Of a DNA stretch of 33,971 nucleotides, positions 1 to 8,500 are shown piece by piece. Below the pieces are notes generated by a model. That model did not search any database. It was not told the origin of the DNA and worked only from the letters and a program-made list of their open reading frames with translations. How positions within the stretch are numbered: position 1 is the stretch's first letter; each line of letters begins with the position of its first letter. The position numbers were made by a program, and so were the translations under genes. Source of the DNA: Acidimicrobiia bacterium (GTDB taxonomy: Bacteria > Actinomycetota > Acidimicrobiia > Acidimicrobiales > AC-14); contig JAHFUP010000059.1 in assembly GCA_023265025.1 (NCBI GenBank), positions 1 to 33,971 on the forward strand. The letters run 5' to 3'.

Positions 1-517
1 CGTCCGGGGCTGCGCCGTGCGGCATCACGTTCGTGAGAACCCACTCCGGTACGACGTCGATATCGCAGATGGCGACGCCGTAGCGTCCGGTCAGGGCAGC
101 CACAGCCTCGGCGTACGTCCCTGGATCGGGCCACGCCGACGGCGATGCGGCGAGCGCAAGGATCTGGATGTGCTCGGCGCGCACGCCGCGCTTGTCGACG
201 AACAAGCGGCCCGTGCAAGCAACCTCGGCGTACACGACGGGATCGCGGTCGTGCGCGCTGTCCAGCAGGTATCCCGCCAGCGAGTCGAGCGTCCCCTCTA
301 TCGCCACGTACAGCTCGCACCGACAGCTTGGCGCCGGTGCCGGATGGTCGTGGTCGTAGCACGTTGCCGCGATCTCGATCGAGGGGAACAGTTCGAAGTC
401 GGGGTCATGGATAAGGGGGGCGGCGAGCATGGGACCGCTGGCCCCATGGCGTACTCGAAAGAACCGCCATCCGATCAGCGGCGGACCGTCGGTGCAGTCC
501 AGTTCCCGCTCGTCCAT
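1..517 (-). CDS. Conserved hypothetical protein, C-terminus cut by the window edge
   Basis: An open frame of 172 codons begins at ATG 517 and runs off the left edge without a stop. It reads as a good protein: a GWRFFRV motif at residues 16-22, then ATCYDHDHPAPAPSCRCELY at 51-70, and RLFVDKRGVRAEHIQIL at 104-120. This order (GWR-x-WRV, then ATC with a Cys/His-rich CxC patch, then a Y/VRAE element) is typical of a widespread actinobacterial family of unknown function; I recall the pattern but not a named domain. The Cys/His patch could bind metal (inference). A GTG directly precedes the ATG, so the start could be one codon earlier. Divergent from the gene at 710, leaving about 190 bp for two promoters. 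The strand and frame are well supported; the function is unknown. Confidence 0.7.
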   Translation of the reverse strand, partial: MDERELDCTDGPPLIGWRFFRVRHGASGPMLAAPLIHDPDFELFPSIEIAATCYDHDHPAPAPSCRCELYVAIEGTLDSLAGYLLDSAHDRDPVVYAEVACTGRLFVDKRGVRAEHIQILALAASPSAWPDPGTYAEAVAALTGRYGVAICDIDVVPEWVLTNVMPHGAAPD

Positions 518-709
518 CACGCCAGCATCGCGCGGCCCCTTCGGAGGCAGTAGCCGTCGGCCCCGATGATTCTGGTCGTGGTGCGCATCCCATAGTGACG
601 GCGTTCACCCGCCGACATGGCGCCCCGAACGCCAGCCGCGAGACGATGTGGCGCGCCCTCACGAATGCCTCAGTAGCGGCACGCCGCATACCGGTCCTAC
701 CGTGTCGGC

Positions 710-1470
710 GTGCCGTTCACCGTCTCGCACGCCGTCGTCGCGCCAGTGCTGTCACGGTGGTCGGGTGGTCGGCTTCCAGCCTCAGCCGTCGTCATTGGCG
801 CGATGGCCCCCGACCTCGAGTACCTCGTCTTTCTAGAGACCCGGCGCACGGTCGGCCACACCCCGCTGGGGTTACTGGTGTTCTGTCTCCCGGTGTCCCT
901 CGTGCTGCTGTGGGTCTGGCACCGAGTCGCCAAGGGGCCGCTCGGACAGCTGCTACCGGACCGATGGGCTCATCTCCGCCCGGCCCTTGATCGACCGCTC
1001 CCGTTCGGATCGTGGGCGGAGCGCGCGCTCGCTGTCGCCGCGATCCTCCTAGGTGCCACCTCGCACATCGTCGGGACGCCTTCACTCACGCCGACGGCGC
1101 CGGCGTTGCCCTCGTCCCGGAGCTGCGGGCTCAGCTTCCGCTGGTGAACCTTCATTTGTACGCGGCGCTGCAGTACGCCAGTGGCCTCTTCGGCATGCTC
1201 CTCCTTGCACTGAGCGTCGTGACATGGGCTCGGCGCGAACCTCGACGGCCAGTGGCGATGCCGTCTGCCCGCCACCGAGTCGTCGCGGTGTCGGCAATCC
1301 TCGCCTCAGCCCTCGTGGTGGCCAGCGGGAACGTCGCCCGCACGGTCGAGGCGGGAGCGGCTGACCGGCGAGTGGTCGTGATCGCCGCCGCACTGGGGGG
1401 CATGACGGGTTGCGCCATCTCTGCCTTCGCCTATGCCGCCACAATCGGCAGGCGCATCAGCTCGACATAA
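710..1470 (+). pseudogene. DUF4184 family membrane protein, interrupted by a one-base frameshift
   Basis: The reading starts at GTG 710 with MPFTVSHAVVAPVL and continues VIGAMAPDLEYLVFL, the N-terminal signature of DUF4184 integral membrane proteins. Hydrophobic segments follow (LLVFCLPVSLVLLWVWH; ALAVAAILLGATSHIV). At about base 1072 the family motif HxxWDxFTH is split: the first frame gives TSHIV and the neighbouring frame continues DAFTHADGAGVALVPEL from base 1075. Adding one T between 1072 and 1073 would restore HIVWDAFTH and give a single frame to the stop at 1470 (about 254 residues, with further membrane segments LFGMLLLALSVVTW and VVVIAAALGG). So the gene is complete apart from one missing base. 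Whether that is a true mutation or a consensus error cannot be told here. The family's biochemical role is not known. Confidence 0.8.
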
Positions 1471-1825
1471 CCCGAGTCCGACATGCACAGGACCGAGCAG
1501 CAAGATGTGCTCTTCTCGGTTGCCCAACTCGCCAGCTCAAGGCTGAGCGATATCGCGCCAGGGCGCGGCCAGCATGTCCCCGAACGACGACCCAGCCGTG
1601 GTCACGGGCGTGCCCCACAACGCCGGCCGGAAGGGATGCCTTACCCGGGCGCAACGGGCCAATGGCCGCCGGGGATGACGCCGACGATCGCCTGCGATCG
1701 AACCGTGGCCGATTTGGTCGGCGACGCGCTGAGGCGCAGCGGCGAGCGTCGCACACGCCGGCGAGATGTGTCGTGGTTGGCGGCGCCGTCGGGCCCCGGA
1801 CCTGGCTCTGCGCGAAGCTGGGGCT
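1471..1825. other. Intergenic stretch with no recognisable gene
   Basis: About 355 bp between the DUF4184 gene and the phosphoesterase gene. Open frames cross it on both strands, but all have arginine/proline-rich compositions typical of out-of-phase GC-rich DNA and none shows a motif. It may hold the promoter of the phosphoesterase gene; no clear -35/-10 pair, hairpin or repeat was seen. Confidence 0.5.
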
Positions 1826-2845
1826 GTGGGGAGAAGGCGGGTAGCGGCGGCCTTGGGAGTGTTCGGCCTGGCAATGGCCTGCTGCGGCGGCTCCGGCTCG
1901 GAGGGTGGGTCGACATCGTCCGCCCAACCGGGCGCGTTCTCGATCGCGATCTGGGGCGACACGCCCTACGGTGCGGCGGAGGCCCCCGCTGTCCCGACCC
2001 TCATCAACCAGGTGAACGGGTCGGATGTCCTCTACACGATATTCGTCGGCGACCTGCAGGGCTCGCCGCGCTGCGACAACGCCATCTTCACCGACGCCCG
2101 TGACCGGTTCGACAGCTTCGCCCGGCCCATGGTCTACGTGCCGGGCGACAACGAGTGGACGGACTGCCATGTCGGCGGCCAGGATCCGATCGAGCGACTG
2201 GCCCACCTCCGCAAGGTCATGTTCCCCAGCAACCAGAGCTTCGGGAAACGCACGCTCACGGTCCAGCAACAGCCGCAGTACCCTGAGAACTCCCGCTGGG
2301 AGACGCAGTCGGTGGTGTTCGCCGGCATCAACGTGCCGGGCAGCAACAACAACCACATCGCTGACATCAACGCGGAGGAGACCGGCACCCCCCGCGGGCC
2401 GGCCGAGCGCCGCGCTGCGGAAGCCGAGTACCAGGCCCGCGAGGAGGCAAACCGGGTCTGGCTGCACGAGACGTTCGCGGCCGCCACCCAGTCGGGCGCA
2501 CCGGCCGTCGTGATCGCCATGCAGGCCGATCCCGGCTGGGACGTCGCCCCCGCCAGCCGGGCCGCCAGCGGGGTCGACGGCTTCGACAGGTTGCTCGCTG
2601 CGTTCGTGACCGAGTCCAAGGCGTTCGCCAAGCCGGTGGTCATCATGCACGGCGACTCCCATCAGTACCGGTTCGACCACCCCCTCCTCGACCCCGCCAC
2701 CGGCGAGCCGGTGCCCAACGTCACCCGGGTCGAGTCGTTCGGCAGCCCCAACGTTGGCTGGGTCGAGGTCACGTTCGACCCGGGTAGCCCGGCCTTCGTG
2801 TCGGTCGTGCCCCACCCGGTCGCCGGCCCGGCCGTCGGCAGGTGA
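1826..2845 (+). CDS. Secreted calcineurin-like metallophosphoesterase lipoprotein
   Basis: Predicted phosphoesterase exported and lipid-anchored outside the membrane. From GTG 1826 the protein has 339 residues: VGRRR basic start, a short hydrophobic stretch, and a lipobox-like LAMAC with Cys19, then a Gly/Ser linker. The catalytic domain shows the metal-binding blocks of the calcineurin-like fold: WGDTPYG (Asp45), VGDLQGS (Asp76), PGDNEWTDCH (108-114, in place of the usual GNHD) and a late MHGDSHQYRF. VPGSNNNH and ENSRWETQ are also characteristic of a GDTPY subgroup of these enzymes. ATG 1766 is in frame but would add an Arg-rich leader before the signal peptide, so the GTG is preferred; its ribosome-binding site is weak. 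Substrate unknown; a phosphodiester or phosphomonoester is expected from the fold. Stands alone, convergent with the DUF1028 gene. Confidence 0.85.
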   Translation: MGRRRVAAALGVFGLAMACCGGSGSEGGSTSSAQPGAFSIAIWGDTPYGAAEAPAVPTLINQVNGSDVLYTIFVGDLQGSPRCDNAIFTDARDRFDSFARPMVYVPGDNEWTDCHVGGQDPIERLAHLRKVMFPSNQSFGKRTLTVQQQPQYPENSRWETQSVVFAGINVPGSNNNHIADINAEETGTPRGPAERRAAEAEYQAREEANRVWLHETFAAATQSGAPAVVIAMQADPGWDVAPASRAASGVDGFDRLLAAFVTESKAFAKPVVIMHGDSHQYRFDHPLLDPATGEPVPNVTRVESFGSPNVGWVEVTFDPGSPAFVSVVPHPVAGPAVGR

Positions 2846-2928
2846 GCTGATGTGGCCTCCGTCAGCCGCCCTTCCCACCCTGTTCGCCGCCGTGGAGCTC
2901 GATCCGCTGCACGCTGCGAACGGCTGCT

Positions 2929-3660
2929 CTAGGCCTCCTGCCGTGCGGTTCCTACGGCTCGGGCAAGGTGGGGATCATTGGGGTGCGCGGCGAGCAGCGG
3001 CAGAAGTACTTCCAGCCGGTCGGAACCTTGAAGGCTGGCGACTCGACGCATCTCGTTGTGGGCGCGGTGGAGTGCCAGCAGCCGAGCAAGCGCCGGAACA
3101 GGATCGTGATGGCTGTCAACCCGCAGATCGACGTGCGGCTCGAACCAGAACCCGGCAAGGTCGTCTCCAGGGACACCACCAGTCACCATCACGGCCGCTG
3201 ACTGGCGTCCGCGGACATCGCCACCCGACGCGGCGAGGGCGGCGACAAGACGCTCGGCCATGGGCCCAGCGGACTCGGCGTACGTCCCCACCATCCGGTG
3301 CCATGCGTCCGATAGCACCGCGTAGTTCGCTTGAGCGCTGACATTGTCGGCGGTCGCGTGGCCGGCATGTCCTGGACATGCCGAGCCGGTGTGCACCCCC
3401 ACGCGTCCTTGGCAATTGACGAGCGCAAGCTGATTGTCGGATTGCGCGAGCACAGTCACAGCAACCTCGGGTTCTTGCCCGGCCTCGGCCGCGTCGAGTA
3501 GATCGTCTCCCCACTGGAGCAGGGACGACGCCTGCGCAACCGCAGCACCGACCCCGGCTCGCAGGTGCAATACCCGTCGACCGGCGGCGACAGCGCAACT
3601 CGTGACGGCGCATCCGAGGAGACCGCCATCAGGGTCCCGGGCGACGATCGAGAGGGTCAC
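2929..3660 (-). CDS. DUF1028 family protein (Ntn-hydrolase-like)
   Basis: From GTG 3660 the 243-residue product begins VTLSIVARDPDGGLLGCAVT, the hallmark N-terminus of DUF1028 (usually TFSIVARDP...G..GVAV.S). Further family features are GVGAAVAQA, VTVLAQSDNQLALVN, SACPGHAGHATADNVSAQAN (the G..Q.N..A segment normally followed by an Ala-rich helical region), and GGDVRGRQSAAVMV (GGDxRGxQSAAL). The C-terminal HVDLRVDSHHDPVPALARLLALH matches the family's D.RVDDH.dPv.eL..L. The family is predicted to have an Ntn-hydrolase fold; its substrate is unknown. An in-frame upstream extension to 3792 exists but is Arg/Ser-rich, and the GTG before TLSIVARD fits the family start. Convergent with the phosphoesterase gene. 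Confidence 0.88.
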   Translation of the reverse strand: MTLSIVARDPDGGLLGCAVTSCAVAAGRRVLHLRAGVGAAVAQASSLLQWGDDLLDAAEAGQEPEVAVTVLAQSDNQLALVNCQGRVGVHTGSACPGHAGHATADNVSAQANYAVLSDAWHRMVGTYAESAGPMAERLVAALAASGGDVRGRQSAAVMVTGGVPGDDLAGFWFEPHVDLRVDSHHDPVPALARLLALHRAHNEMRRVASLQGSDRLEVLLPLLAAHPNDPHLARAVGTARQEA

Positions 3661-3831
3661 CTCACGAACACTATGGCGGCAGACGCGTCCGCTCAGTCGG
3701 GATCCGGAACCGATCGGGGACTCGCTCCGCCGGTACGTAGCCGACGTAGCCCCTAATCCCGAGCGTCGGGGGTCCACCACGGGCGCCCACAACGTCGGCT
3801 CATGGCGCCACCCTGGTGACCGAACTGCCCC

Positions 3832-4347
3832 TCAACTGTTCGTCAACGTGTCGCGCAGCACATCGAGATGGCCAGCGTGCCTCGCCGTCTCCTCGACCAT
3901 ATGCACGAGTATCCAGCGGAGGTTGACCGGGCCGATACCGAACGACGGGACAGCGGCAACATGGCTGAGGGAGTCGCATCGAGCGACCGCAACACGGCTC
4001 CGCTCGCAGGCCGACGCGTACAGCGCGAGGATCCCGTCGGCGGTGTCGCCGGGCGCCACACGAATCGAGTGGTCGGCGTCGTCGGCGCCAGCCTGATTCC
4101 ATGGCGCCGACATCTCTGACCCGAGCAGCCGGCCCTGGAACCAGCGATCCTCTGCCCATGCCAGGTGTTTGACGATGCCTGCGATGGTCATGTCCGTGGC
4201 GGGGAAAAGACGCGCTGACGCCAGTCGCCACAGGACACCGACAAGCGCTGCTGCGGCGACCGCCCGGTAGTGGTCGAGCCGCTGAAGGAGCGCCGAGCGC
4301 TCGTCGTCGGGCTGAAGCTCAAGCTTCGCGGGTGGGGACTCCGCCAC
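3832..4347 (-). CDS. DinB/DUF664 family protein
   Basis: A 171-residue protein starting at GTG 4347. The DinB-like four-helix bundle is visible: ERSALLQRLDHYRAVAAAAL, MTIAGIVKHLAWAEDRWFQGRL (first metal His in the KHLAWAE helix), and NLRWILVHMVEETARHAGHLDVLRD (the HMxxExxRHxGH helix that supplies the other metal His residues). Actinobacterial DUF664 members are mostly uncharacterised; related proteins are thiol-dependent metalloenzymes, for example mycothiol-dependent ones. A thiol-transferase or detoxification role is therefore possible but only by family analogy. Divergent from the short secreted protein gene at 4435. Confidence 0.88.
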   Translation of the reverse strand: MAESPPAKLELQPDDERSALLQRLDHYRAVAAAALVGVLWRLASARLFPATDMTIAGIVKHLAWAEDRWFQGRLLGSEMSAPWNQAGADDADHSIRVAPGDTADGILALYASACERSRVAVARCDSLSHVAAVPSFGIGPVNLRWILVHMVEETARHAGHLDVLRDTLTNS

Positions 4348-4434
4348 GCGCTCATCCTGACACCCGCAGCCGACTCCGTCCGTGAACGCCGGAAAGGGTA
4401 CAAAGCGCGGTCGGCCCGCCCGTAGTGTGCCGCC

Positions 4435-4839
4435 GTGAGGCGTCTATCAACCCTCGCGCTGGTCACCGTGCTGGCGGCATCAGGCGCTGCCCCGCCGGTG
4501 GCCGCCCAGTCCCGTATGCCGCAGCTGGTAGAGGGAAGACTCAAGGACGCAGCAGGTGCGCCCGTCGCCGGCGCCGCGGTAGTCCTCGACGAAAATCGGG
4601 GCGTGGCCGACTTCATCTTCGGGTTGATCTTCGTCGGGTTGACGGGAGGGATCGGCTGCCTGCTCGGGGTGGACCCGTGCCGCCTTTCCGGTTCGGCCGA
4701 AACCGTGACCGATGGCAGCGGCTCCTTCCGGTTTTCGCCGGAGCAGGTCTCACATGCCCTCGGCCGGGCTACAGGTCTGCTGACGTCCCCGCTCGACAGG
4801 CGGCCATCAGCGCGTCCCGGTGGCCGCGGGATCGGCTGA
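4435..4839 (+). CDS. Short secreted protein with a carboxypeptidase-regulatory-like (Ig-like) segment, perhaps truncated
   Basis: From GTG 4435, 134 residues. A clear signal peptide MRRLSTLALVTVLAASGAAP ends near VAAQS. The mature part reads LVEGRLKDAAGAPVAGAAVV, the opening strands of a carboxypeptidase regulatory-like beta-sandwich (V.G.V.D..G.Pv.gA.V), then a hydrophobic stretch FIFGLIFVGLTGGIGCLLGV, then TVTDGSGSFRFSPEQV, the closing T..dGsf.f strand. After about residue 110 the sequence becomes Arg/Pro-rich and unconvincing. In another frame, bases about 4853-4885 give ATVFQLLELGAS, which looks more like a protein tail, so the 3' end may be frameshifted or degraded. Convergent with the methyltransferase gene at 4946. 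Confidence 0.55.
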   Translation: MRRLSTLALVTVLAASGAAPPVAAQSRMPQLVEGRLKDAAGAPVAGAAVVLDENRGVADFIFGLIFVGLTGGIGCLLGVDPCRLSGSAETVTDGSGSFRFSPEQVSHALGRATGLLTSPLDRRPSARPGGRGIG

Positions 4840-4945
4840 CTGTGCCTCTGCGGCGACTGTGTTCCAGCTTCTGGAGCTGGGTGCGTCGGCCAACCCGGGA
4901 TCCATTCGCCCCGAACGCCGGTCAGGGGAACTCCCTGCTGGCCCC

Positions 4946-5761
4946 TCAGTCCCGCCGGCGCCCGATGTTCAGGACGGCGCCCCAGTGCCGACGAAGTCGG
5001 CCATCCGGGCGTTCGGCGAGGCGGCGGCGGATTTCGGTGTAGAGCCGGTCCCGTTGCCAGGGTTGCATGAGGATGTGGCCTGAGAAGGTGTTGAGCAGGT
5101 CTATATAGCCATCCGCGTCGTACACGACCTCCCAGTCGTAGTGGCGAACGTCGACGACTTCAAAGAGCCTGCTCGCCTCGATCTCGTCACGACGATCGGG
5201 GAGCTCCCCCGGCCGGGGGGAAGCGGTGCCAGGCGGCAGCCCCTCGCCGATCTCGTCGTAGATGTCCTGGATGTCGATGAAGAAGGGGTCCCCGTCCTCC
5301 GGTAGGACATGGAGAGCGTCCCAGAACGCCAGGTGGCGGCCAGGACGTAGGGCGTGCCACGCGCGCTGATATCGCACCTGGGGGTCGACCCAGTGCCATG
5401 CGGTAGCGGCGAAGACCAGGTCGAACCGCATGCCGTCGGGGAGCTGCCAGTCCTCAAACCGGGCCTCGACGATCCTCACGTCTTCAAACGGCGCCAGGTT
5501 CTTTCGAGCCGCCGCGGCCAAGTTTGACCCGGGCTCAATGCAGATGATCCGAAAGCCGCGCCGTGCGAGGGGCAGGGTCGCCTTGCCGGTCGCACAACCG
5601 ATCTCCAGCAGCCGATCGCCGGCACGGACCCCGGTGATCTCGACGACCGTGTCGATCAACGCCGTTGGGTATTCCGGGCGCGCTCGCTGATACAGCTCGC
5701 TGGCCGCGTCGAAGGTCGCACCCAAGTTGGCGCCCTTGTCGCCTCCGTCGGTCCCGGGCAT
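4946..5761 (-). CDS. Class I SAM-dependent methyltransferase
   Basis: A cytoplasmic methyltransferase of the UbiE/Methyltransf_11 type, about 271 residues from ATG 5761 (an in-frame GTG at 5776 would add five). The N-terminus TFDAASELYQRARPEYP is the F..A..Y...RP.YP element typical of one subgroup. Motif I is LLEIGCATGKATLPLA (SAM-binding glycine loop), followed by the acidic end of strand 2 in IICIEPGSNL, then FDLVFAATAWHWVDP (motif post-I/II region with the AWHWVD signature) and ALRPGRHLAFWD (motif III). Substrate unknown. It shares its architecture with the methyltransferase encoded at 23362-24132, so the two are probably paralogues. No operon partner. Confidence 0.9.
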   Translation of the reverse strand: MPGTDGGDKGANLGATFDAASELYQRARPEYPTALIDTVVEITGVRAGDRLLEIGCATGKATLPLARRGFRIICIEPGSNLAAAARKNLAPFEDVRIVEARFEDWQLPDGMRFDLVFAATAWHWVDPQVRYQRAWHALRPGRHLAFWDALHVLPEDGDPFFIDIQDIYDEIGEGLPPGTASPRPGELPDRRDEIEASRLFEVVDVRHYDWEVVYDADGYIDLLNTFSGHILMQPWQRDRLYTEIRRRLAERPDGRLRRHWGAVLNIGRRRD

Positions 5762-5840
5762 CGAACCAGGATGCACCAGCGCCCATCAACGACGCGGAAG
5801 GGATCACCGCAGGTGCGTCAGGATCCCGCATCTCCGGGCT

Positions 5841-6794
5841 TCACCCCGGAGCCTCCATGAACGCGGCCCTGCCCTTCGACAAGGCGTCCGATTGGCGAAG
5901 GCGGTGCTCCCGGCTGCCGGCGACAGGCGGGGCCGCCGGCTGGCGCCACACCGCCGCCGGCTCCAGAGCACTGCCGGAATAGGCCAGCGTGGCCGCCCAT
6001 CCCTCCTTGGTCATGGACCCGGGTTGCTCGCGAGCGAAGATCCGTGGCTCGACGAGTTGCCACCCTTCGATGGCGTCGGCAGGCACGACGCGCGGGCTGC
6101 CCGCCAGTAGCTCGGGCAGCCCCAACGCGGGGTCGTGGCGCTGACGCTCCAGTGCGGCGAGCACGGCGGCGCACACTTGCCCGACCAGTTCGTCGGCCAC
6201 CCCGTCGCCAGCGACCAGGCCACTGGAATAGACCTCGGCGCCCAAGGGCACGGAGCGCAGGTCCATGCCAGAGTGTCGGCGCGCCCGTGGGAGCAGATCC
6301 TCGAAGTCGGCGACCATTTCGACTCGGCCCGCAGCCAGCATGGCGCAGGCCTCCTGGAGCAGGCCGCCACCCGAGGTGCGGCTCATGGGCACCACCGACG
6401 CCGGCGCCAGGCCGAGCCAGGACATCGCGCCCACGAACTCGGCCATGGCCCACACCCCCCCGCCGACCCGCCGCCCGGACAGCTGATCGGGCCGCGTGAT
6501 CGCAGACGACGCCGGCACGAACGCGCAGATCGGGCTGCGGCCTACGAGCACGGCCACGTACCGTGCGGCCACGGGTGCGGCGGCCAGGTACGCAGCCACC
6601 CTGGAGAGGCAGAAGTCGGCCTCCCCCCGTGCCACCCGCACGCAGTTGTCGACCTCACCCGAGGGGTCGAGGAGCTCGACCTCCAATCCGTGCTCCGCGA
6701 ACAGACCGTCCGCCGCTGCCGCATAGAACGGCAGGTGAAGGCCGGGCAGTCAGCCCGGGGCCCACAGCGCGAGCCGGACCCGTTGGAGGGGCAC
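5841..6794 (-). pseudogene. NMT1/SsuA-like ABC substrate-binding protein, interrupted near the start by an in-frame TGA
   Basis: The frame from GTG 6794 gives VPLQRVRLALWAPG, a TGA at 6752-6750, then LPGLHLPFYAAAADGLFAEH and GLEVELLDPSGEVDNCVRVA, continuing to the stop at 5841. The pattern (short strand RLAL-W-P, then H-x-PFY-A-x-x-x-GLF-x-x-x-GL-x-V) is the N-terminus of NMT1/THI5-like substrate-binding proteins, so both parts belong together and the TGA lies inside the first domain. Later features fit: ADFCLSRVAAYL, VGRSPICAFVPASS, LSGRRVGGG, WLGLAPASVV and RIFAREQPGSMTKEGW. No signal peptide is visible. A TTG at 6686 could start a shorter 281-residue product lacking the first strand and helix. 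The TGA lies in a 12-base stretch that looks like a local insertion. Most likely a pseudogene; selenocysteine insertion or an assembly error are alternatives. Confidence 0.65.
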
Positions 6795-6882
6795 GCCACG
6801 AGGGTACCCGGCCGGTCGCGTACATGGTTCGGTAGGCTGCGCGTCCGGCGTCACTGGGGGGTGGCCCGGAGAGGGAGCGGAC

Positions 6883-8493
6883 ATGTTCCGGATCTTGGCG
6901 AGACGGGTATCGATCATTGTCGCCCTGGCTTTGGTGGTGGCCGGGTGCAGTGATAGCAGTGACACGAGCGATAGCACGACAGGCGGCAGCACTTTGCCGG
7001 TCGCGCTGGCGGCCAAGCAGGAGCTCACCGTCGGGCTCAGCCAGGACCAGAACACGACTGAAGGCGGGCAGGCCAGCCTGGCCAGCACCGCGCCCAACGC
7101 CGGCGTGTACGAGACCCTCCTGTACATGGGCCCCAACTTCGAGATCAAGCCCCTCCTCGCCGAGCGGTGGGAGTTCCGCGCCCCCAACACCTTCCGGTTC
7201 TTCATTCGTAAGGGCGTGAAGTTCCACGACGGCCAACCGCTGAACGCCCAAGCGGTGAAGGTCGGGGTGTTCGACCGGGCCGCCACGGCGGGCGGCCTGA
7301 CACTCAAGGCCGGGCCCGAGTCCACCGTCATCGTCGACGACTACACCCTCGACTTCACGCCCAAGATCGCCAACCTCCGGGTCTTCGAGCAGATCGTCCA
7401 CGCCAGCTACCCGGTGATCGCCCCCGGCTCCGAGCCGGGCAAGAAGCCGGTCGGCACCGGACCGTTTCGCTTCGTGGAGTACGTGGCCAAGGAGCGCATC
7501 GTCGTCGAGCGCAATCCCGACTACTGGGGTGAGCGGCCCACGCTCGACAAGCTGACGTTCCGGTTCTACCCGGACTCCTCGAGCCGGCGCCTGGCCCTGG
7601 AGGCGGGCGAGATCGACGTGGCCTTCGACGTCCCCCGCGCCGATGTGAAGAGCCTCAAGGCCAAGGGCATCCAGGTGCCGACCGCGGCGGTGGGCGGCTA
7701 CGAGGTTCTGTTCGCCGACCTGACTGGCAAGGCGCCCTACGACCTGCTGGCCGACCCCAATCTGCGCAAAGCCGTCGCGTTGGGGATCGACCGCAAGGCC
7801 ATCATCACGGGCGTCCTTGAGGACCTGGCCACGCCCGACCAGAGCATGGTGCCGCCCGCCTCGCTCGGCACCCATGCCAGTGCGGTGAAAGGCGTCACCT
7901 ACGACCCGGTGGCCGCCCGCAAGACCCTGGACGACGCCGGCTGGAAGGTCGGCTCCAGTGGGATCCGGGAGAAGGACGGACGACCGCTGAAGCTCACCCT
8001 CGTGTCCGGCTTCCCCACGGCCGAAGTGCTCAAGCCGGTTCCGACCGTCGTCCAGGCACAGCTCAAGACCATCGGGATCGACGTCACCATCGACGAGCGC
8101 CCCGACAGCGCCTCCTTCCGGGCCAAGATCACGACCAAGGAGGGCGATCTGTACCTGGAGCAGCGGAGCCAGAACGACGCCGACCCCAGCTTCCTGCCCG
8201 TGGTGTTCATGTCCGACATCACCGAGGGCGGGGCCGCGCCGTACCAGGCTGCGTTCAACCCCGGGCAGCCCTTCAACGGCCTGCTGCGCAGCACCCTGAG
8301 CGAGCCCAACCTCGACAAGGTGCAGACCGCGGTGGCCGAGGCCATGCACAACGCGGTCGACCTCCAGAACACAGTCGTCGCCCTGGCGGGCGTCTACCCG
8401 ATCTACGGTCTCCGCGCCAACGTGCAGGGGTTCGTCGCCCACCCGACGGCCCAGAACGTGCTCTGGGGCAGTGTGCGACTGACCAAGAGCTGA
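6883..8493 (+). CDS. ABC transporter family 5 substrate-binding lipoprotein (peptide/nickel/opine type)
   Basis: Extracellular solute receptor of a DppA/OppA/NikA-type importer, 536 residues. Lipoprotein signal: RILARRVSIIVALALVVAGC with the lipidated Cys22, then a Ser/Thr linker. The SBP_bac_5 fold is shown by YETLLYM near residue 75, LLAERWEF, FRFFIRKGVKFHDGQPLNA (the conserved F.LR.gv.FhdG.p..A block), GTGPFRFVEY, VVERNPDYWGERP, LDKLTFRFYPDSSSRRLALE and LRKAVALGIDRKAII. A purine-rich ribosome-binding site (GGAGAGGGAG) lies before ATG 6883. First gene of an operon with two permeases 7 bp downstream. The ligand cannot be told from sequence: peptides, nickel or other small molecules are all possible for this family. 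Confidence 0.93.
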   Translation: MFRILARRVSIIVALALVVAGCSDSSDTSDSTTGGSTLPVALAAKQELTVGLSQDQNTTEGGQASLASTAPNAGVYETLLYMGPNFEIKPLLAERWEFRAPNTFRFFIRKGVKFHDGQPLNAQAVKVGVFDRAATAGGLTLKAGPESTVIVDDYTLDFTPKIANLRVFEQIVHASYPVIAPGSEPGKKPVGTGPFRFVEYVAKERIVVERNPDYWGERPTLDKLTFRFYPDSSSRRLALEAGEIDVAFDVPRADVKSLKAKGIQVPTAAVGGYEVLFADLTGKAPYDLLADPNLRKAVALGIDRKAIITGVLEDLATPDQSMVPPASLGTHASAVKGVTYDPVAARKTLDDAGWKVGSSGIREKDGRPLKLTLVSGFPTAEVLKPVPTVVQAQLKTIGIDVTIDERPDSASFRAKITTKEGDLYLEQRSQNDADPSFLPVVFMSDITEGGAAPYQAAFNPGQPFNGLLRSTLSEPNLDKVQTAVAEAMHNAVDLQNTVVALAGVYPIYGLRANVQGFVAHPTAQNVLWGSVRLTKS

Positions 8494-8500
8494 CGGGCGG

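Noticed and set aside
4838-4945. TGA ending the short secreted protein as a selenocysteine codon, since the reading after it is Cys-rich
   Set aside because: No family similarity, no adjacent hairpin, and the read-through runs antisense into the methyltransferase gene.
6655-8442. A long minus-strand open frame (595 codons) opposite the substrate-binding lipoprotein gene
   Set aside because: It is the complementary frame of a well-supported gene with full SBP_bac_5 motifs; GC-rich coding DNA gives such frames often.
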